Below are positions 19,530 to 30,137 of a DNA stretch of 64,000 bases, piece by piece (the stretch's first letter is position 1; each line of letters starts with the position of its first letter). The DNA is from Glaciibacter superstes DSM 21135 (GTDB taxonomy: Bacteria > Actinomycetota > Actinomycetes > Actinomycetales > Microbacteriaceae): NCBI RefSeq assembly GCF_000421145.1, contig NZ_ATWH01000012.1, positions 62,001-126,000 on the forward strand, written 5' to 3'. Below the pieces are notes generated by a model that saw only the letters and a program-made list of their open reading frames with translations, was not told where the DNA came from and searched no databases. The translations under genes were made by a program, and so were the position numbers.

Positions 19530-20939
19530 GTGAGCAAAGCATCCCGGCGCGCAGTGCGCGACCGGCTCGGACAGCGACTGACGCCGACCGGCTGGCTCTG
19601 GATCTGCATAGTCATTCTGGTGTCGGTGCTACTGCCGGTGAGCGCGGCCACCAACACCGGCGCGCTCGGGATGCCGGCGGCGATCGGCCTCGCCTTGGCA
19701 GTCGCGAGCGTGGGCGGCATCGTCCTCACGGCCTTCCTTCCCGTCGTTGGTCTGGCACTCACCCTGGCCGCGGCCGCCGCCGTCCTGTTCATTTCCGCGG
19801 TCCCAACAGACATGCCATGGCCGTGGACAGTCCCTGGGATGTTCACGCAGCTCTCTGTGCTCGTTCTGCTCGCCCTGCGCTCGAGTTGGCTCATCGCGAG
19901 TGCCGGCTGGCTCGTCAGCGTCGCCGTGCCTTTCGTCGCCGTTCTCGTGGTCTCGATGGGCGGCGGCGTCGGCGACGGGGCCGCAGCGAATCAGGTCGTG
20001 TTCGCGTCGGTCTCGCTCGGTGTTGTGACGATAGCGATGCTGATCAAGCAGCGGCGCTCGATTCGCGCCCAACTTCTGCAGGAACGTGAGTTGACCGCGG
20101 CGCAGCGAGCCGAACGGGAGATGACACTGGAGAAGACCCGCATCGCCCGCGAGTTGCACGATGTTGTGGCGCACAGCATGTCGGTGATCAACGTGCAGGC
20201 GAGTTCTGCGGTCTACCGGCTGCCTGGCCTCGATGACGCAGTGGCCGCAGAGTTCGACCAGATCGCCGCGTCGGCGAGACGCGCGCTCGGCGAGATGCGG
20301 TCATTGCTCGGTGTGCTTCGCAGTGAAGAATCCGACACCGCGCTCGCGCCGGTGCCTGATCTGGCCCGTTTGCCAGAGTTGGTCGAGAGCGCGGCAGCGG
20401 CCGGCGTACACGTCGACCTGCGAGTCGATCCCGCCCTCGCCGACCCGGCGCTCGAGAGCAGGTCCGTGTCCCAGATCACGGCCGCCACCGCCTACCGAAT
20501 CGTGCAAGAGGCACTCAGCAACGTCATCCGTCACGCCGGAGGGGCCGATACGATCGTCACCCTCACTCCGAAGGGTGACGCCCTCATCATTGAGGTTGTC
20601 AATACGGCTCCAGCGCCGGGAGCAGCGCGCGGGGCGCGCACGAATGCCGCCGTTCCGCCTCCACCACCTCCCCCACCCCCTGACACAGACACGGGCGGAC
20701 ACGGCCTGAGAGGCATGCGGGAGCGGGCGGCGATCCTGGGAGGCCGGGTCGAAGCCGGGCCCCATGCCGGCGGCTATCGCGTACGCGCTGAACTCCCGCT
20801 CCACACGGATACACCGATCAGCACAGACTCACCGCACAGGACTGACTCACCAGACAGCACCAACCCGTCGATCAGCACCGACTCGCCAATCAGCACAGAT
20901 TCACCAATCAGCACAGACACGCAGGAGCCGCCCGCATGA
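19530..20939 (+). CDS. NarL-type sensor histidine kinase
   Basis: A 469-residue membrane kinase. Four or five hydrophobic helices occupy about residues 20-170. A HisKA_3 dimerisation domain follows with phospho-acceptor His210 in IARELHDVVAHSMSV. The HATPase domain ends with GHGLRGMRERA. Two oddities flank the last ATPase box: a nine-proline run just before it, and a C-terminal tail of about 45 residues built from TDSPIS-like repeats. The GTG at 19530 is supported by a TAAAGT box 7 bases upstream; the open frame to 19320 overlaps ybaK. The response regulator starts inside its stop codon (ATGA). Confidence 0.93.
   Translation: MSKASRRAVRDRLGQRLTPTGWLWICIVILVSVLLPVSAATNTGALGMPAAIGLALAVASVGGIVLTAFLPVVGLALTLAAAAAVLFISAVPTDMPWPWTVPGMFTQLSVLVLLALRSSWLIASAGWLVSVAVPFVAVLVVSMGGGVGDGAAANQVVFASVSLGVVTIAMLIKQRRSIRAQLLQERELTAAQRAEREMTLEKTRIARELHDVVAHSMSVINVQASSAVYRLPGLDDAVAAEFDQIAASARRALGEMRSLLGVLRSEESDTALAPVPDLARLPELVESAAAAGVHVDLRVDPALADPALESRSVSQITAATAYRIVQEALSNVIRHAGGADTIVTLTPKGDALIIEVVNTAPAPGAARGARTNAAVPPPPPPPPPDTDTGGHGLRGMRERAAILGGRVEAGPHAGGYRVRAELPLHTDTPISTDSPHRTDSPDSTNPSISTDSPISTDSPISTDTQEPPA
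20806..20925 (+). repeat. Degenerate tandem repeat encoding the kinase C-terminal tail
   Basis: Units related to ATCAGCACAGACTCACC recur at least five times and encode imperfect ISTDSP copies. The last three copies are closest to each other, suggesting recent expansion. Confidence 0.8.
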
Positions 20940-21616
20940 CCATCACCGTTCTCGTGGTTGACGACCAGGCGATGGTCCGGGCCGGCTTCGCTGCACTGCT
21001 CGATGCCCAACCAGACGTGAAAGTCGTCGGGCAGGCGGAGAACGGCCAGCAGGCGGTCGAGCTGGTGCGCAGCACCCACCCAGACGTTGTGCTCATGGAC
21101 GTGCGAATGCCGGTGCTGAACGGACTCGAGGCGACCCGCGCCATCCTCGGTTCAGGCGAGTCCGCTCGTCTCCCCCGCGTCATCATGCTGACGACCTTCG
21201 ACATCGACGACTACGTCTACGAGGCATTGCGAGCCGGTGCGAGCGGATTTCTGCTGAAGGACGCACTGCCGGCAGACCTGGTGGCCGCCGTGCGCGTCGT
21301 CGCCGCCGGTGAGGCGCTACTGGCACCAACTGTCACCAGGCGCCTGATCGAACAGTTCGCGCGCACGACCCCTCCCTCCCGCTCACGCGCCCGCTCTCCA
21401 CAGCTGTCCGGTCTTACCGACCGCGAACGGGAGGTGCTCGTTCTGGTGGCAACGGGGCTCTCGAACGCGGAGATAGCCGGCACGTTGTTCCTCGCCGAAC
21501 AGACAGTCAAGAGCCATGTGAGCCGCATCTTCACGAAGCTCGACCTGCGCGACCGCGCCCAGGCCGTCGTCGTCGCATACGACACCGGCCTGGTCACGCC
21601 ACCACCCGCTCAGTAA
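20936..21616 (+). CDS. NarL/LuxR-family response regulator
   Basis: Partner of the preceding kinase. The receiver domain has the acidic pocket VVDDQ and the phospho-acceptor Asp55 in VVLMDVRMP, then KDALPADLVAAV near its end. The C-terminal LuxR helix-turn-helix reads LTDREREVLVLVATGLSNAEIA and TVKSHVSRIFTKL. The 226-residue length is standard. The ATG overlaps the kinase stop (ATGA). Targets are not evident; the acyltransferase downstream is one candidate. Confidence 0.96.
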   Translation: MTITVLVVDDQAMVRAGFAALLDAQPDVKVVGQAENGQQAVELVRSTHPDVVLMDVRMPVLNGLEATRAILGSGESARLPRVIMLTTFDIDDYVYEALRAGASGFLLKDALPADLVAAVRVVAAGEALLAPTVTRRLIEQFARTTPPSRSRARSPQLSGLTDREREVLVLVATGLSNAEIAGTLFLAEQTVKSHVSRIFTKLDLRDRAQAVVVAYDTGLVTPPPAQ

Positions 21617-21647
21617 CTGGCTGGGCTCAGGCACGTTGCGCGCGTTC

Positions 21648-21680
21648 AACGCCGCTGCGCGCGTGGCACACCACCCGCGT
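21648..21680 (+). repeat. Dispersed 33-bp repeat, copy 2
   Basis: This segment matches 1966-1998 at 29 of 33 positions, sharing the core CGCGCGTGGCAC. It lies in the gap after the response regulator gene. GCGTGGCAC (21661-21669) is also the perfect inverted complement of 21724-21732, so the gap can fold. Confidence 0.6.
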
Positions 21681-21844
21681 TTCGGCGTTCAACCCGCGTG
21701 ACGACATCCAGCACGAGCGAGAGGTGCCACGCCCTACCGGAGTAGGGGGGACGAATGCACTCCACAGGGTGATTCCCCGGCTACCTTCGTCTCCGTACGC
21801 TCAGTGTGCTGCCGGAGACTCCGGTGGGGCGAGGAGCGAAGATC

Positions 21845-23185
21845 GTGTCAATACTGGAACTCAGACCCGCACTCGTCGGTAAACGGATGCCGGTGGTTGC
21901 GGTATCCGGGTCGACACCGAATCGCGAGCGCTCCGTCGACCTCGTTCGCGCGATTTGCCTGGTCGTCGTGGTCGTCCTGCACGGCACCATGGCCGGGGTC
22001 ACGATCGGGCAGGGCGGCCTCGAGATCACCAATGTGATGGAAGGCCAGGTGTGGTTCGCGCCTGCCAGCTGGGTCCTGCAGATAATGCCGTTGTTCTTCC
22101 TGGTCGGCGGGTTCTCGAGCCTGACCCAATGGCGTCGCATGCAGCTGCGCGGAGAACCGGCATCCGAATACGTGCGCGGGCGGGTGGTCAGGCTCCTGCG
22201 CCCGGCACTGATCCTGTTCTCCGTTGTGGCCGGCGCCTGCGCTGCGGCGATCCTGCTCGGCGCAGATGAGGCGCTGGTCGCGGCTGCGGCCTATCGGATC
22301 GGCCAGCCGCTCTGGTTCCTCGCCGTGTACCTCGGAACAGCGTGCCTGGTCCCGGTGATGTCGCGCCTGCACGATCGTGCCAAAGGCCTGACGCTTGCCG
22401 GTCTCCTCGCCACCGTCGTCGCCGTGGACATCGTGAGGCTGGTGACAGGGCTCGAAGCGTTCGGTTTCCTCAACCTCGCCTTCGTCTGGTTGTTCCTGCA
22501 GCAGCTGGGATTCTTCTCCGGCTACGGGGCGTCCGTTCGGCGCGCCGCCCCCGCCGTCGTCGTCACAGGGCTGGCCGCGCTTGTGCTGCTGACCACCGTC
22601 GGGCCGTACTCGCCGGACATGCTGGTCAACCTCAACCCGCCGACGGCCTGCCTGGTCATCCTCGGAATCGTTCAGGCCGCGATCCTGGTGATGCTCCGGC
22701 CACGCCTGAACCGCATGATGCGCTCGAATGCGCTGGGAAAGGCCGTGGATGCGATCGGAAATCGTTCGATGACGATCTACCTCTGGCACCTGCCGGTCAT
22801 GGTGACGGTGGTGCTCTGCATGCTCTTCCTGGGAGTCCCGTTCGCCGAGCCGCTCTCCCTGGAATGGTGGGTGACCCGCACGTACTGGCTCGGAACCGTT
22901 GCCCTCGCTCTCGCTCCGGTCGCGTGGGCGCTCGGGCGGCTCGAGCGCGGGAGGCTGGCGCCGATCGCACCGCTCAGCGGCGCTCGAGCTGCGGCGGCGG
23001 CGCTCTCGGGAATCGTCGGTGTCGGCCTCCTGTTGACGCTCGGGTTCGCCGTTCCGGCATCCGCCATCGGCGCGCTCGTGCTCGTGGTCCTGGCGTTGTA
23101 CCTCGTGCGGGGCCTGCCTCGCACCGGCGCACTCTCGCGCGTGCGCCCGAATCGTCGGTCCTCGCGTCGTGAAGCGACGATGTGA
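21845..23185 (+). CDS. Acyltransferase-3 family membrane protein
   Basis: A 446-residue integral membrane acyltransferase of the OafA type, which modifies surface glycans or lipids with acyl groups. The N-terminal RSVDLVRAICLVVVVVLHG carries the family's conserved Arg and His, and about ten helices follow (MPLFFLVGGFSSLTQW, PLWFLAVYLGTACLVPVM, MTIYLWHLPVMVTVVL). I chose the GTG at 21845 because GAGGAG lies 8 bases upstream. It stands between the two-component system and glgP, convergent with glgP. Confidence 0.9.
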   Translation: MSILELRPALVGKRMPVVAVSGSTPNRERSVDLVRAICLVVVVVLHGTMAGVTIGQGGLEITNVMEGQVWFAPASWVLQIMPLFFLVGGFSSLTQWRRMQLRGEPASEYVRGRVVRLLRPALILFSVVAGACAAAILLGADEALVAAAAYRIGQPLWFLAVYLGTACLVPVMSRLHDRAKGLTLAGLLATVVAVDIVRLVTGLEAFGFLNLAFVWLFLQQLGFFSGYGASVRRAAPAVVVTGLAALVLLTTVGPYSPDMLVNLNPPTACLVILGIVQAAILVMLRPRLNRMMRSNALGKAVDAIGNRSMTIYLWHLPVMVTVVLCMLFLGVPFAEPLSLEWWVTRTYWLGTVALALAPVAWALGRLERGRLAPIAPLSGARAAAAALSGIVGVGLLLTLGFAVPASAIGALVLVVLALYLVRGLPRTGALSRVRPNRRSSRREATM

Positions 23186-23213
23186 GCGCACCCGCGGAGG
23201 CGCCAGGCGGGTG

Positions 23214-25787
23214 TCAGCCGGCGACGGCGATGAGTCCCATCTCCGCCGGGCTTGCCAGCAGCGCGTTCCGTGGGACAACCCGCACGGTGTAACCGAACCC
23301 ACCTGCGCGGTGCAGAGCAACGGTTCCGGTGAAGAGCGTCGAACCCGCAGGCGACGTGCCCTGTTCGCGCGCAGCGGCCGGTTCGAGGGCCTGCGTCTGG
23401 GTGTCCGTCAGATTGTCGCCGTTGTGGCTGACCCCGTAGACGACCTCGACGGTCACGTCGTCGGCTGCGAGCGAATTCAGGTTCACATGAGCCCGAAGGT
23501 GAAGCTCGTCTCCCACCTGCGGAACGGACGAGACTCCCCCTGACTCCACGTGGGTGACCGAGACGCCCGGCCACGCCGCATGCAGCCGCTCCTTCCAGGC
23601 CGCGAGGTCTCGCGCGGAACGGTAGTTGTCGCGCGACAGTTCGCGCTCGAACCGGCCGGCAGGCCGATACCGTCGCTCAACGTACTCGCGCACCATGCGG
23701 TCTGCACTCAGCTCGGGCGAGAGCCCTGCGAGAGTGTGCCTGATGGCCTTCACCCACCGCTCTGGCACTCCGTCGGCGTTACGTTCGTAAAAACCGGGCA
23801 CCACCTGGTGCTCAAGGATGTCGTACAAGGCTTCCGCCTCGAGTTTGTCGCGCTCTGCGGAATCGCCAGCGGCATCCGCCGTCGGAATCGCCCACCCGTT
23901 CTGCCCGTCGAAGTACTCCGGCCACCAGCCGTCCAGGATCGACAGGTTGAGAACGCCGTTCAGCGCCGCCTTCATACCGGATGTTCCGCAGGCCTCGAGC
24001 GGGCGCAGCGGGTTGTTCAGCCAGACATCCGTTCCCGGGTACATCAGCTGGGCCATCGCGATGTTGTAGTCGGGCAGGAAGGCGATCCTGGTGCGCAGCT
24101 CTGGGTCCTCCGCGAACTTCACGATCTCCTGGATGAGGCGTTTGCCCTCTTCGTCGGCAGGATGCGACTTTCCGGCGATCACGATCTGGATCGGGTGCTC
24201 AGGGTGCGTCAGGAGCGCACGAAGTCGCTCTGGATCGTGCAGCATCAGCGTCAGCCGTTTGTAGGTCGGCACCCGGCGGGCGAATCCGATCGTCAAGACG
24301 TTCGGATCGAAGACCGTGTTCATCCAGGCGGGTGGGATCGCGCCGGTGTTCTGCTGGCTCCAGGCCAGCGCCACCCTGCGACGGGCATCTTCCACGAACT
24401 GCAGGCGCATCCGCCCGCGCGCCGACCACAGCTCCTGGTCTGAGACGTCGGAGGACGCCCAGTCCGCGTTCGCCGTGTCGGTGGTTCCGAGCTTGTCGCG
24501 TGCCAGTTGCAGCAGAGCGGGGTCCGTCCACGTAGGCGCGTGCACACCGTTGGTGATCGAATCGATCGGCACGTCGGCCTCGTCAAAACCCGGCCACAGG
24601 CCCTTGAACATGCGCCGGCTGACTTCACCATGCAGCTTCGACACACCGTTGGCGTGCTGACCGAGCCGCAGTCCCATCACGGCCATGTTGAAGACGTCTG
24701 GCGACCCGCCCTCGTAGCTCTCTCGGCCGAGCGCCAGAACGTCATCGACGTCGACGGCGGGAAGCAGGTCGGTATCGAAGTATCGACGAACCAGGTCGAG
24801 CTCAAAACGGTCGATGCCTGCGGCAACGGGAGTGTGAGTGGTGAAAACGGTGCCGGCGCGGGCAACCTGTAACGCCTCGGAGAAACTCAGGCCCTCACCG
24901 ATCAGGCTCGAGATCCGCTCCAGCCCCAGAAAGCCGGCGTGGCCCTCATTGGTGTGGAAAACTTCTGGCTCAGGGTTGCCGCTGAGCGCACTCCACAGCT
25001 TCACCGCCCGCGCGCCCCCGATGCCGAGCAGAAGCTCCTGCAGGAGCCGGTGCTCACCGCCTCCGCCGTAGAGCCTGTCGGTGACCTGGCGAAGCTCGTC
25101 AGTGTTCTCGGGGATGTCGGTGTCAAGCATGAGCAGACGGATGCGGCCGACGGATGCCTGCCAGACGCGCGCGTGCAGCGTGCGGTCGTCTGGCAGCGCC
25201 AGCGACACCTGCACGGAAGACCCGTCCGCCCTGCGCAGGATCGACAGCGGGAGGCCGTCCGGGTCGAGCAGCGGATAACTCTCCATCTGCCAGCCGTCTG
25301 CCGAGATCGACTGACGAAAGTAGCCGGCCCGGTAGAACAGCCCGACTCCAACCAGCGGAACCCCGAGGTCTGATGCGCTCTTCAGGTGGTCGCCGGCGAG
25401 GATGCCGAGGCCACCGGAGTACTGAGGAAGGGCTGCGGCGATGCCGAACTCCGGCGAGAAGTAGGCGATGCTCTCCGGCTTCTCCCCTTCGAGTCCCTGG
25501 TACCAGCGCGGTTCCTCGAGGTACTCACGGAGTTCGCTGCGCACCGAGTTGACCCCGGTGACGTAGTCGTGGTCGCCCGCGAGTTCTTCCAGTCGCGACG
25601 GCGGCACCGCGCCGAGCAGGGCAACGGGGTCCTGGCCGACGGATTTCCACACGTCGGGCGCGATGTGCTCGAACAACTGCCGAGTGGGTTCATGCCACGA
25701 CCAGCGCAGGTTGCCAGCCAGTTCTTCAAGGGCCTCGAGCGGCTCGGGGAGCACGGCACGGACGGTAAATTTGCGGATCGCCTTCAC
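23214..25787 (-). CDS. glgP: Alpha-glucan phosphorylase (glycogen/maltodextrin phosphorylase)
   Basis: Releases glucose-1-phosphate from alpha-1,4-glucans. The 857-residue protein has the actinobacterial DUF3417 N-terminus (LEELAGNLRWSWHEPTRQLF), the glucan-site motif PEFGIAAALPQYSGGLGILAGDHLKSA and the PLP-lysine motif GTSGMKAALNGVLNLSILDG. A beta-rich C-terminal extension (VTVEVVYGVSHNGD) is typical of this subgroup. Its GTG start is 6 bases after TAGGGT, facing away from glgE across 95 bp. Confidence 0.96.
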   Translation of the reverse strand: MKAIRKFTVRAVLPEPLEALEELAGNLRWSWHEPTRQLFEHIAPDVWKSVGQDPVALLGAVPPSRLEELAGDHDYVTGVNSVRSELREYLEEPRWYQGLEGEKPESIAYFSPEFGIAAALPQYSGGLGILAGDHLKSASDLGVPLVGVGLFYRAGYFRQSISADGWQMESYPLLDPDGLPLSILRRADGSSVQVSLALPDDRTLHARVWQASVGRIRLLMLDTDIPENTDELRQVTDRLYGGGGEHRLLQELLLGIGGARAVKLWSALSGNPEPEVFHTNEGHAGFLGLERISSLIGEGLSFSEALQVARAGTVFTTHTPVAAGIDRFELDLVRRYFDTDLLPAVDVDDVLALGRESYEGGSPDVFNMAVMGLRLGQHANGVSKLHGEVSRRMFKGLWPGFDEADVPIDSITNGVHAPTWTDPALLQLARDKLGTTDTANADWASSDVSDQELWSARGRMRLQFVEDARRRVALAWSQQNTGAIPPAWMNTVFDPNVLTIGFARRVPTYKRLTLMLHDPERLRALLTHPEHPIQIVIAGKSHPADEEGKRLIQEIVKFAEDPELRTRIAFLPDYNIAMAQLMYPGTDVWLNNPLRPLEACGTSGMKAALNGVLNLSILDGWWPEYFDGQNGWAIPTADAAGDSAERDKLEAEALYDILEHQVVPGFYERNADGVPERWVKAIRHTLAGLSPELSADRMVREYVERRYRPAGRFERELSRDNYRSARDLAAWKERLHAAWPGVSVTHVESGGVSSVPQVGDELHLRAHVNLNSLAADDVTVEVVYGVSHNGDNLTDTQTQALEPAAAREQGTSPAGSTLFTGTVALHRAGGFGYTVRVVPRNALLASPAEMGLIAVAG

Positions 25788-25793
25788 GGGTCA

Positions 25794-25799
25794 ACCCTA
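25794..25799 (-). promoter_or_regulatory. Candidate -10 box (TAGGGT) for leaderless glgP
   Basis: TAGGGT is followed by 6 bases and the glgP GTG at 25787. Confidence 0.45.
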
Positions 25800-25870
25800 G
25801 GGGCCGCGGATGTCGATTACGTACGTGACATGCAACGAAGGGCCACCGCACCATCGGCGACATTTCGCGC

Positions 25871-25876
25871 TACGGT
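25871..25876 (+). promoter_or_regulatory. Candidate -10 box (TACGGT) for leaderless glgE-glgB
   Basis: TACGGT is followed by 6 bases and the glgE GTG at 25883. It shares a 95-bp divergent region with the glgP promoter. Confidence 0.45.
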
Positions 25877-25882
25877 CGGTGT

Positions 25883-27913
25883 GTGGCAAAGACACCAGCA
25901 CAATCGCCCGAACCGCGTGAGACCAAGGCCGGTCGTATTCCGATTCTTGACCTTTCTCCGCAACTGCCAGACAACCTCTGGCCGGCACGGGCGTTCGCCG
26001 GCGAGGTCGTTCCGTTTGCGGCCACCGCCTTCCGCGAAGGCCACGATCGCATCGGTGCCCTGCTCCTGCTCACCTCACCAGACGGAGTCGAAATCGAGCA
26101 TCGGATGCGCAAAGGAGCGCCAGGCACCGACCGCTGGGAAACCGAAGTTCAGTTGTCACTCACGGGATCGTGGAGCTATCGGGTGCGCGCATTCGCTGAC
26201 GACTACGCCACCTGGGAGCACAATGCGGCAATCAAGTTGCCGGCCGGAATCGACGTCGAGCTGACGTTCCAGATCATTGCAGGCCTGTTTGCGACTGCCG
26301 GTGCCGACAAGCACCGGACGGTCTCGGCACGTCGGCTCTTCGCCGCTGCGGCGAAGGCGGTGGCTGACCCCGCGAAGAGCGTCGACGAACGGTTCAGCGC
26401 TGCCACGAGCGTTAAACTGCGCGCTGCGGCATCCGTCATGCCCCTCACCAGCCTCGAAAGCGTGTCGGAGGCCCGCACGATCATTGTGGAACGCACGAGG
26501 GCCGGCGTTGGCTCCTGGTATGAGTTCTTCCCGCGGTCAGAGGGAGCAAAGCGACGGGCAGACGGCTCGTGGAAGAGCGGCACGTTCCGCACCGCGGCCA
26601 AGCGACTGGCCGAGGTGGCCGCGATGGGCTTTGATGTCGTCTACCTTCCGCCGATCCATCCGATCGGGCACGCGTACCGTAAAGGCCCGAACAACTCGCT
26701 GGTCGCCGGCGAGAACGACCCTGGATCACCGTGGGCGATCGGTTCCGCTGAGGGGGGCCACGACGCCATCCACCCCGATCTCGGCACCGAAGCCGATTTC
26801 GCCTGGTTCATGGGCAAAGCACGCAAGGCCGGAGTGGAGATCGCACTCGACCTCGCGCTGCAGGCATCACCGGACCACCCTTGGGTGAAAGAGCACCCGG
26901 AGTGGTTCACGACCCTGCCGGACGGAACGATCGCGTACGCGGAGAACCCGCCGAAGAAGTACCAGGACATCTACCCGGTGAACTTCGACAACGACCCGAG
27001 CGGAATCCGAGCCGAAGTACTCAGGATCGTTCGCCTCTGGATCGAACGAGGCGTGCGGATATTCCGTGTCGACAACCCGCATACGAAGCCGCTGGAGTTC
27101 TGGGAGTGGCTGATCGCTGAGGTCAACCGCGAATACCCGGATGTCGTCTTCCTCGCCGAGGCCTTCACCAGGCCCGCCATCCTGCATGGCCTCGCCAAGG
27201 TCGGTTTCGCGCAGTCGTACACCTACTTCACCTGGCGGAACACCAAGGAGGAACTGGAGGAGTTCTTCGACTCGCTCGCCCACGACACCGCAGATTTCCT
27301 GCGGCCGAACCTGTTCGTAAACACGCCGGACATCCTCACCGAGTACCTGCAGTTCGGCGGACCGGCGGCGTTCAAGATCCGGGCCGCCCTCGCTGCGACG
27401 GCTGCACCCACCTGGGGTGTCTACTCCGGGTTCGAACTGTTCGAGAGTGTCGCCAGGCCGGGCGCCGAAGAGAGCATCGACAACGAGAAGTACGAATACC
27501 GCCCCAGGGACTTCCGCGGGGCGGAGGCCCTCGGAAAGTCGCTCGCACCGTTCCTGACCCTGCTGAACCGCATCCGCGCCGAACACCCAGCCCTCCGGCA
27601 ACTGCGCAACCTCGACCTGCACGAGAGCGACGACGACGCCATCCTCGTCTACAGCAAGTACCTGGCCGCAGAGTTCACCGACACCGGCAAGCCGGACGCC
27701 CTGATCGTCGCCCTGAACGTCGACCCGCATTCGGTCAGGGAGACCATGATTCACCTGGATGTGACCCGGTTCGGGATTACTCCTGGGGCGGGGTTCAAAG
27801 TCACAGATCTGATCACCGGCGCCGTCTGGACCTGGTCTGCCGACAATTACGTGCGACTCGATGCATTCACCGAGCCGGTGCACATTCTGCAGGTGACGGA
27901 AGGTCTCTCATGA
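25883..27913 (+). CDS. glgE: Alpha-1,4-glucan:maltose-1-phosphate maltosyltransferase
   Basis: Transfers maltosyl units from maltose-1-phosphate to growing alpha-glucan. The 676-residue GH13_3 protein has the nucleophile Asp in [16 protein letters not shown], the acid/base Glu in [11 protein letters not shown] and the stabilising Asp in [28 protein letters not shown] is also characteristic. The GTG at 25883 follows TACGGT by 6 bases, suggesting a leaderless transcript. It overlaps glgB by 4 bp (ATGA). The maltokinase and trehalose synthase that could feed it are not in this window. Confidence 0.97.
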   Translation: MAKTPAQSPEPRETKAGRIPILDLSPQLPDNLWPARAFAGEVVPFAATAFREGHDRIGALLLLTSPDGVEIEHRMRKGAPGTDRWETEVQLSLTGSWSYRVRAFADDYATWEHNAAIKLPAGIDVELTFQIIAGLFATAGADKHRTVSARRLFAAAAKAVADPAKSVDERFSAATSVKLRAAASVMPLTSLESVSEARTIIVERTRAGVGSWYEFFPRSEGAKRRADGSWKSGTFRTAAKRLAEVAAMGFDVVYLPPIHPIGHAYRKGPNNSLVAGENDPGSPWAIGSAEGGHDAIHPDLGTEADFAWFMGKARKAGVEIALDLALQASPDHPWVKEHPEWFTTLPDGTIAYAENPPKKYQDIYPVNFDNDPSGIRAEVLRIVRLWIERGVRIFRVDNPHTKPLEFWEWLIAEVNREYPDVVFLAEAFTRPAILHGLAKVGFAQSYTYFTWRNTKEELEEFFDSLAHDTADFLRPNLFVNTPDILTEYLQFGGPAAFKIRAALAATAAPTWGVYSGFELFESVARPGAEESIDNEKYEYRPRDFRGAEALGKSLAPFLTLLNRIRAEHPALRQLRNLDLHESDDDAILVYSKYLAAEFTDTGKPDALIVALNVDPHSVRETMIHLDVTRFGITPGAGFKVTDLITGAVWTWSADNYVRLDAFTEPVHILQVTEGLS

Positions 27914-30126
27914 AGCACGCAGCACGCACTCGCACCGTCGAACTGCCGTCGGTGCCAGGCGACATCCTCGAAGCGGTCGGCAACGGCAGCTATCACGACC
28001 CGCACGGGGTGCTCGGCCAGCATCTGGTCGACGCGCCAGGTGTCAGTGACCCACTCACCGTCATCCGTGCCCTGCGGCCGCTCGCCAACCGGGTTGCCGC
28101 CGTTCTGCAAACCGGTTCGCGGGTCGAACTCTCCCACATCGGCTACGGAATCTGGCAAGGATACAGCACGCTCGGAGTCCTGGACTACACGATCGATGCC
28201 GCGTACGACGGAGTTCCATCCTGGATAGCCGACGATCCGTACCGTTACCTGCCGACCCTCGGGGAACTCGACCTCCACCTCATCGGCGAGGGCAGGCACG
28301 AACAGCTGTGGACCGTTCTTGGCGCCCATTTCCGGCCTCACGCCGGCGTGCTCGGAACCACGACCGGCACCTCGTTCGCTGTGTGGGCTCCGCATGCCAG
28401 GGCGGTGCGCGTGGTCGGAGATTTCAACGGCTGGAACGGTGCAACACACGCGATGCGCAATATGGGAAGTACCGGCGTGTGGGAGCTGTTCGTGCCGGGC
28501 CTCGGCCCCGGGTCGAACTACAAGTTCCAATTGCTCACGCAGTCTGGCGATTGGGTCATGAAGGCAGACCCGATGGCCAGGTACACCGAAGTGCCGCCGA
28601 ACACCGCGTCGGTCATCGGCGAGACCCGATACGAGTGGGCGGATGCCGACTGGCTGGCCCGCCGGGCGGCGACCGACCCGCACAATGCCCCCATGAGCGT
28701 CTACGAGATGCATGTCGGGTCGTGGCGGCCTGGTCTCGGCTATCGCGAGCTCGCGGATCAGCTCATCGAGTATTTGCAGGAACTGGCGTATACGCATGTT
28801 GAATTCATGCCGCTCGCGGAGCATCCGTTCGGCGGTTCATGGGGCTACCAGGTCACCGGCTACTACGCACCGACCAGTCGGTTCGGGCACCCTGACGACC
28901 TGCGCTACCTAATTGATCGGCTGCACCAGGCCGGATTCGGCGTGCTCATGGACTGGGTACCAGGCCATTTTCCGAAAGACGATTTCGCGCTGGCGAAATT
29001 CGATGGGCAGGCACTCTACGAGCACCCGGACCCGCGTCGCGGCGAGCAACTGGACTGGGGAACCTATGTCTTCGATTTCGGGCAGAAGCAGGTGCGCAAC
29101 TTCCTCGTCGCCAACGCACTGTACTGGCTGGAGGAGTTCCACATCGACGGGCTCAGGGTTGATGCCGTCGCATCGATGCTCTATCTCGACTACTCCCGCG
29201 AAGAAGGCCAGTGGGAACCGAACGAACACGGCGGCAGGGAGAACCTCGAGGCGATCAGTCTGCTGCAAGAGGTCACGGCCACGTCGTACAAGCGAAATCC
29301 AGGCACGATCCTCATTGCCGAGGAGTCGACAAGCTGGGGCGGAGTGACGGCGCCGACGTCGGGCGGAGGCCTGGGATTCGGGCTCAAGTGGAACATGGGG
29401 TGGATGCACGACTCGCTCCAGTATATGGAAGTCGATCCGATGTACCGGTCGTACCACCACAACGACATCACGTTCTCGTTCTTCTATGCGTTCAGTGAGA
29501 ACTTCCTGCTGCCGATCAGCCACGACGAGGTAGTACACGGCAAGGGGTCACTCGTCGCGAAAATGCCGGGTGATTCCTGGCAGCAGCTCGCCAATGTTCG
29601 GGCGTACCTGGCGTTCATGTGGGCGCATCCAGGGAAGCAGCTGCTGTTCATGGGGCAGGAATTCGGGCAGCGTTCAGAGTGGAGCGAGGAACGCGGACTG
29701 GATTGGTGGATGCTCGACCAGCCGGCGCACCGCGGCCTGTTCACGCTGGTCGGCCGGCTCAACCGGGTGTATCGGGAGAACCGGAGCCTCTGGCAGCGTG
29801 ACAACGACTCCTCCGGATTCGAATGGCTCGATGGCGGTGCTGCCGCGCAGAACGTGGTGTCGTTCCTGCGTTTCGACGCCGACGGCAACCCGATCGCCTG
29901 CCTGTTCAACTTCTCAGGCCAGCCGCACACGGACTACCGGGTCGGCCTGCCGTTCCCCGGAACGTGGGATGAGATCGTGAACACGGATGCGACGGAGTAC
30001 GGCGGTTCAGGAGTAGGAAACCTCGGCGCGGTGGAGGCGGTTGCCGAACCCTGGGACTCGCGCCCGGCATCCGCCGTGCTCGCCCTGCCGCCCCTGGCAG
30101 GGCTCTGGCTCAAGCTGCGGCGCTAG
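27910..30126 (+). CDS. glgB: 1,4-alpha-glucan branching enzyme
   Basis: Makes alpha-1,6 branches in glycogen-like glucan. The 738-residue protein has an N-terminal branching-enzyme domain, a CBM48 domain ([20 protein letters not shown]) and a GH13_9 barrel. The nucleophile Asp is in [16 protein letters not shown], the Glu in [12 protein letters not shown] and the Asp in [13 protein letters not shown]. The start overlaps the glgE stop by ATGA, so chain extension and branching enzymes are made together. Confidence 0.98.
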   Translation: MKHAARTRTVELPSVPGDILEAVGNGSYHDPHGVLGQHLVDAPGVSDPLTVIRALRPLANRVAAVLQTGSRVELSHIGYGIWQGYSTLGVLDYTIDAAYDGVPSWIADDPYRYLPTLGELDLHLIGEGRHEQLWTVLGAHFRPHAGVLGTTTGTSFAVWAPHARAVRVVGDFNGWNGATHAMRNMGSTGVWELFVPGLGPGSNYKFQLLTQSGDWVMKADPMARYTEVPPNTASVIGETRYEWADADWLARRAATDPHNAPMSVYEMHVGSWRPGLGYRELADQLIEYLQELAYTHVEFMPLAEHPFGGSWGYQVTGYYAPTSRFGHPDDLRYLIDRLHQAGFGVLMDWVPGHFPKDDFALAKFDGQALYEHPDPRRGEQLDWGTYVFDFGQKQVRNFLVANALYWLEEFHIDGLRVDAVASMLYLDYSREEGQWEPNEHGGRENLEAISLLQEVTATSYKRNPGTILIAEESTSWGGVTAPTSGGGLGFGLKWNMGWMHDSLQYMEVDPMYRSYHHNDITFSFFYAFSENFLLPISHDEVVHGKGSLVAKMPGDSWQQLANVRAYLAFMWAHPGKQLLFMGQEFGQRSEWSEERGLDWWMLDQPAHRGLFTLVGRLNRVYRENRSLWQRDNDSSGFEWLDGGAAAQNVVSFLRFDADGNPIACLFNFSGQPHTDYRVGLPFPGTWDEIVNTDATEYGGSGVGNLGAVEAVAEPWDSRPASAVLALPPLAGLWLKLRR

Positions 30127-30137
30127 CGGCGAATGTA

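Noticed and set aside
21848..23320. 490-residue minus-strand frame
   Set aside because: Antisense to the acyltransferase gene; Arg/Glu/His-rich product without a family pattern.
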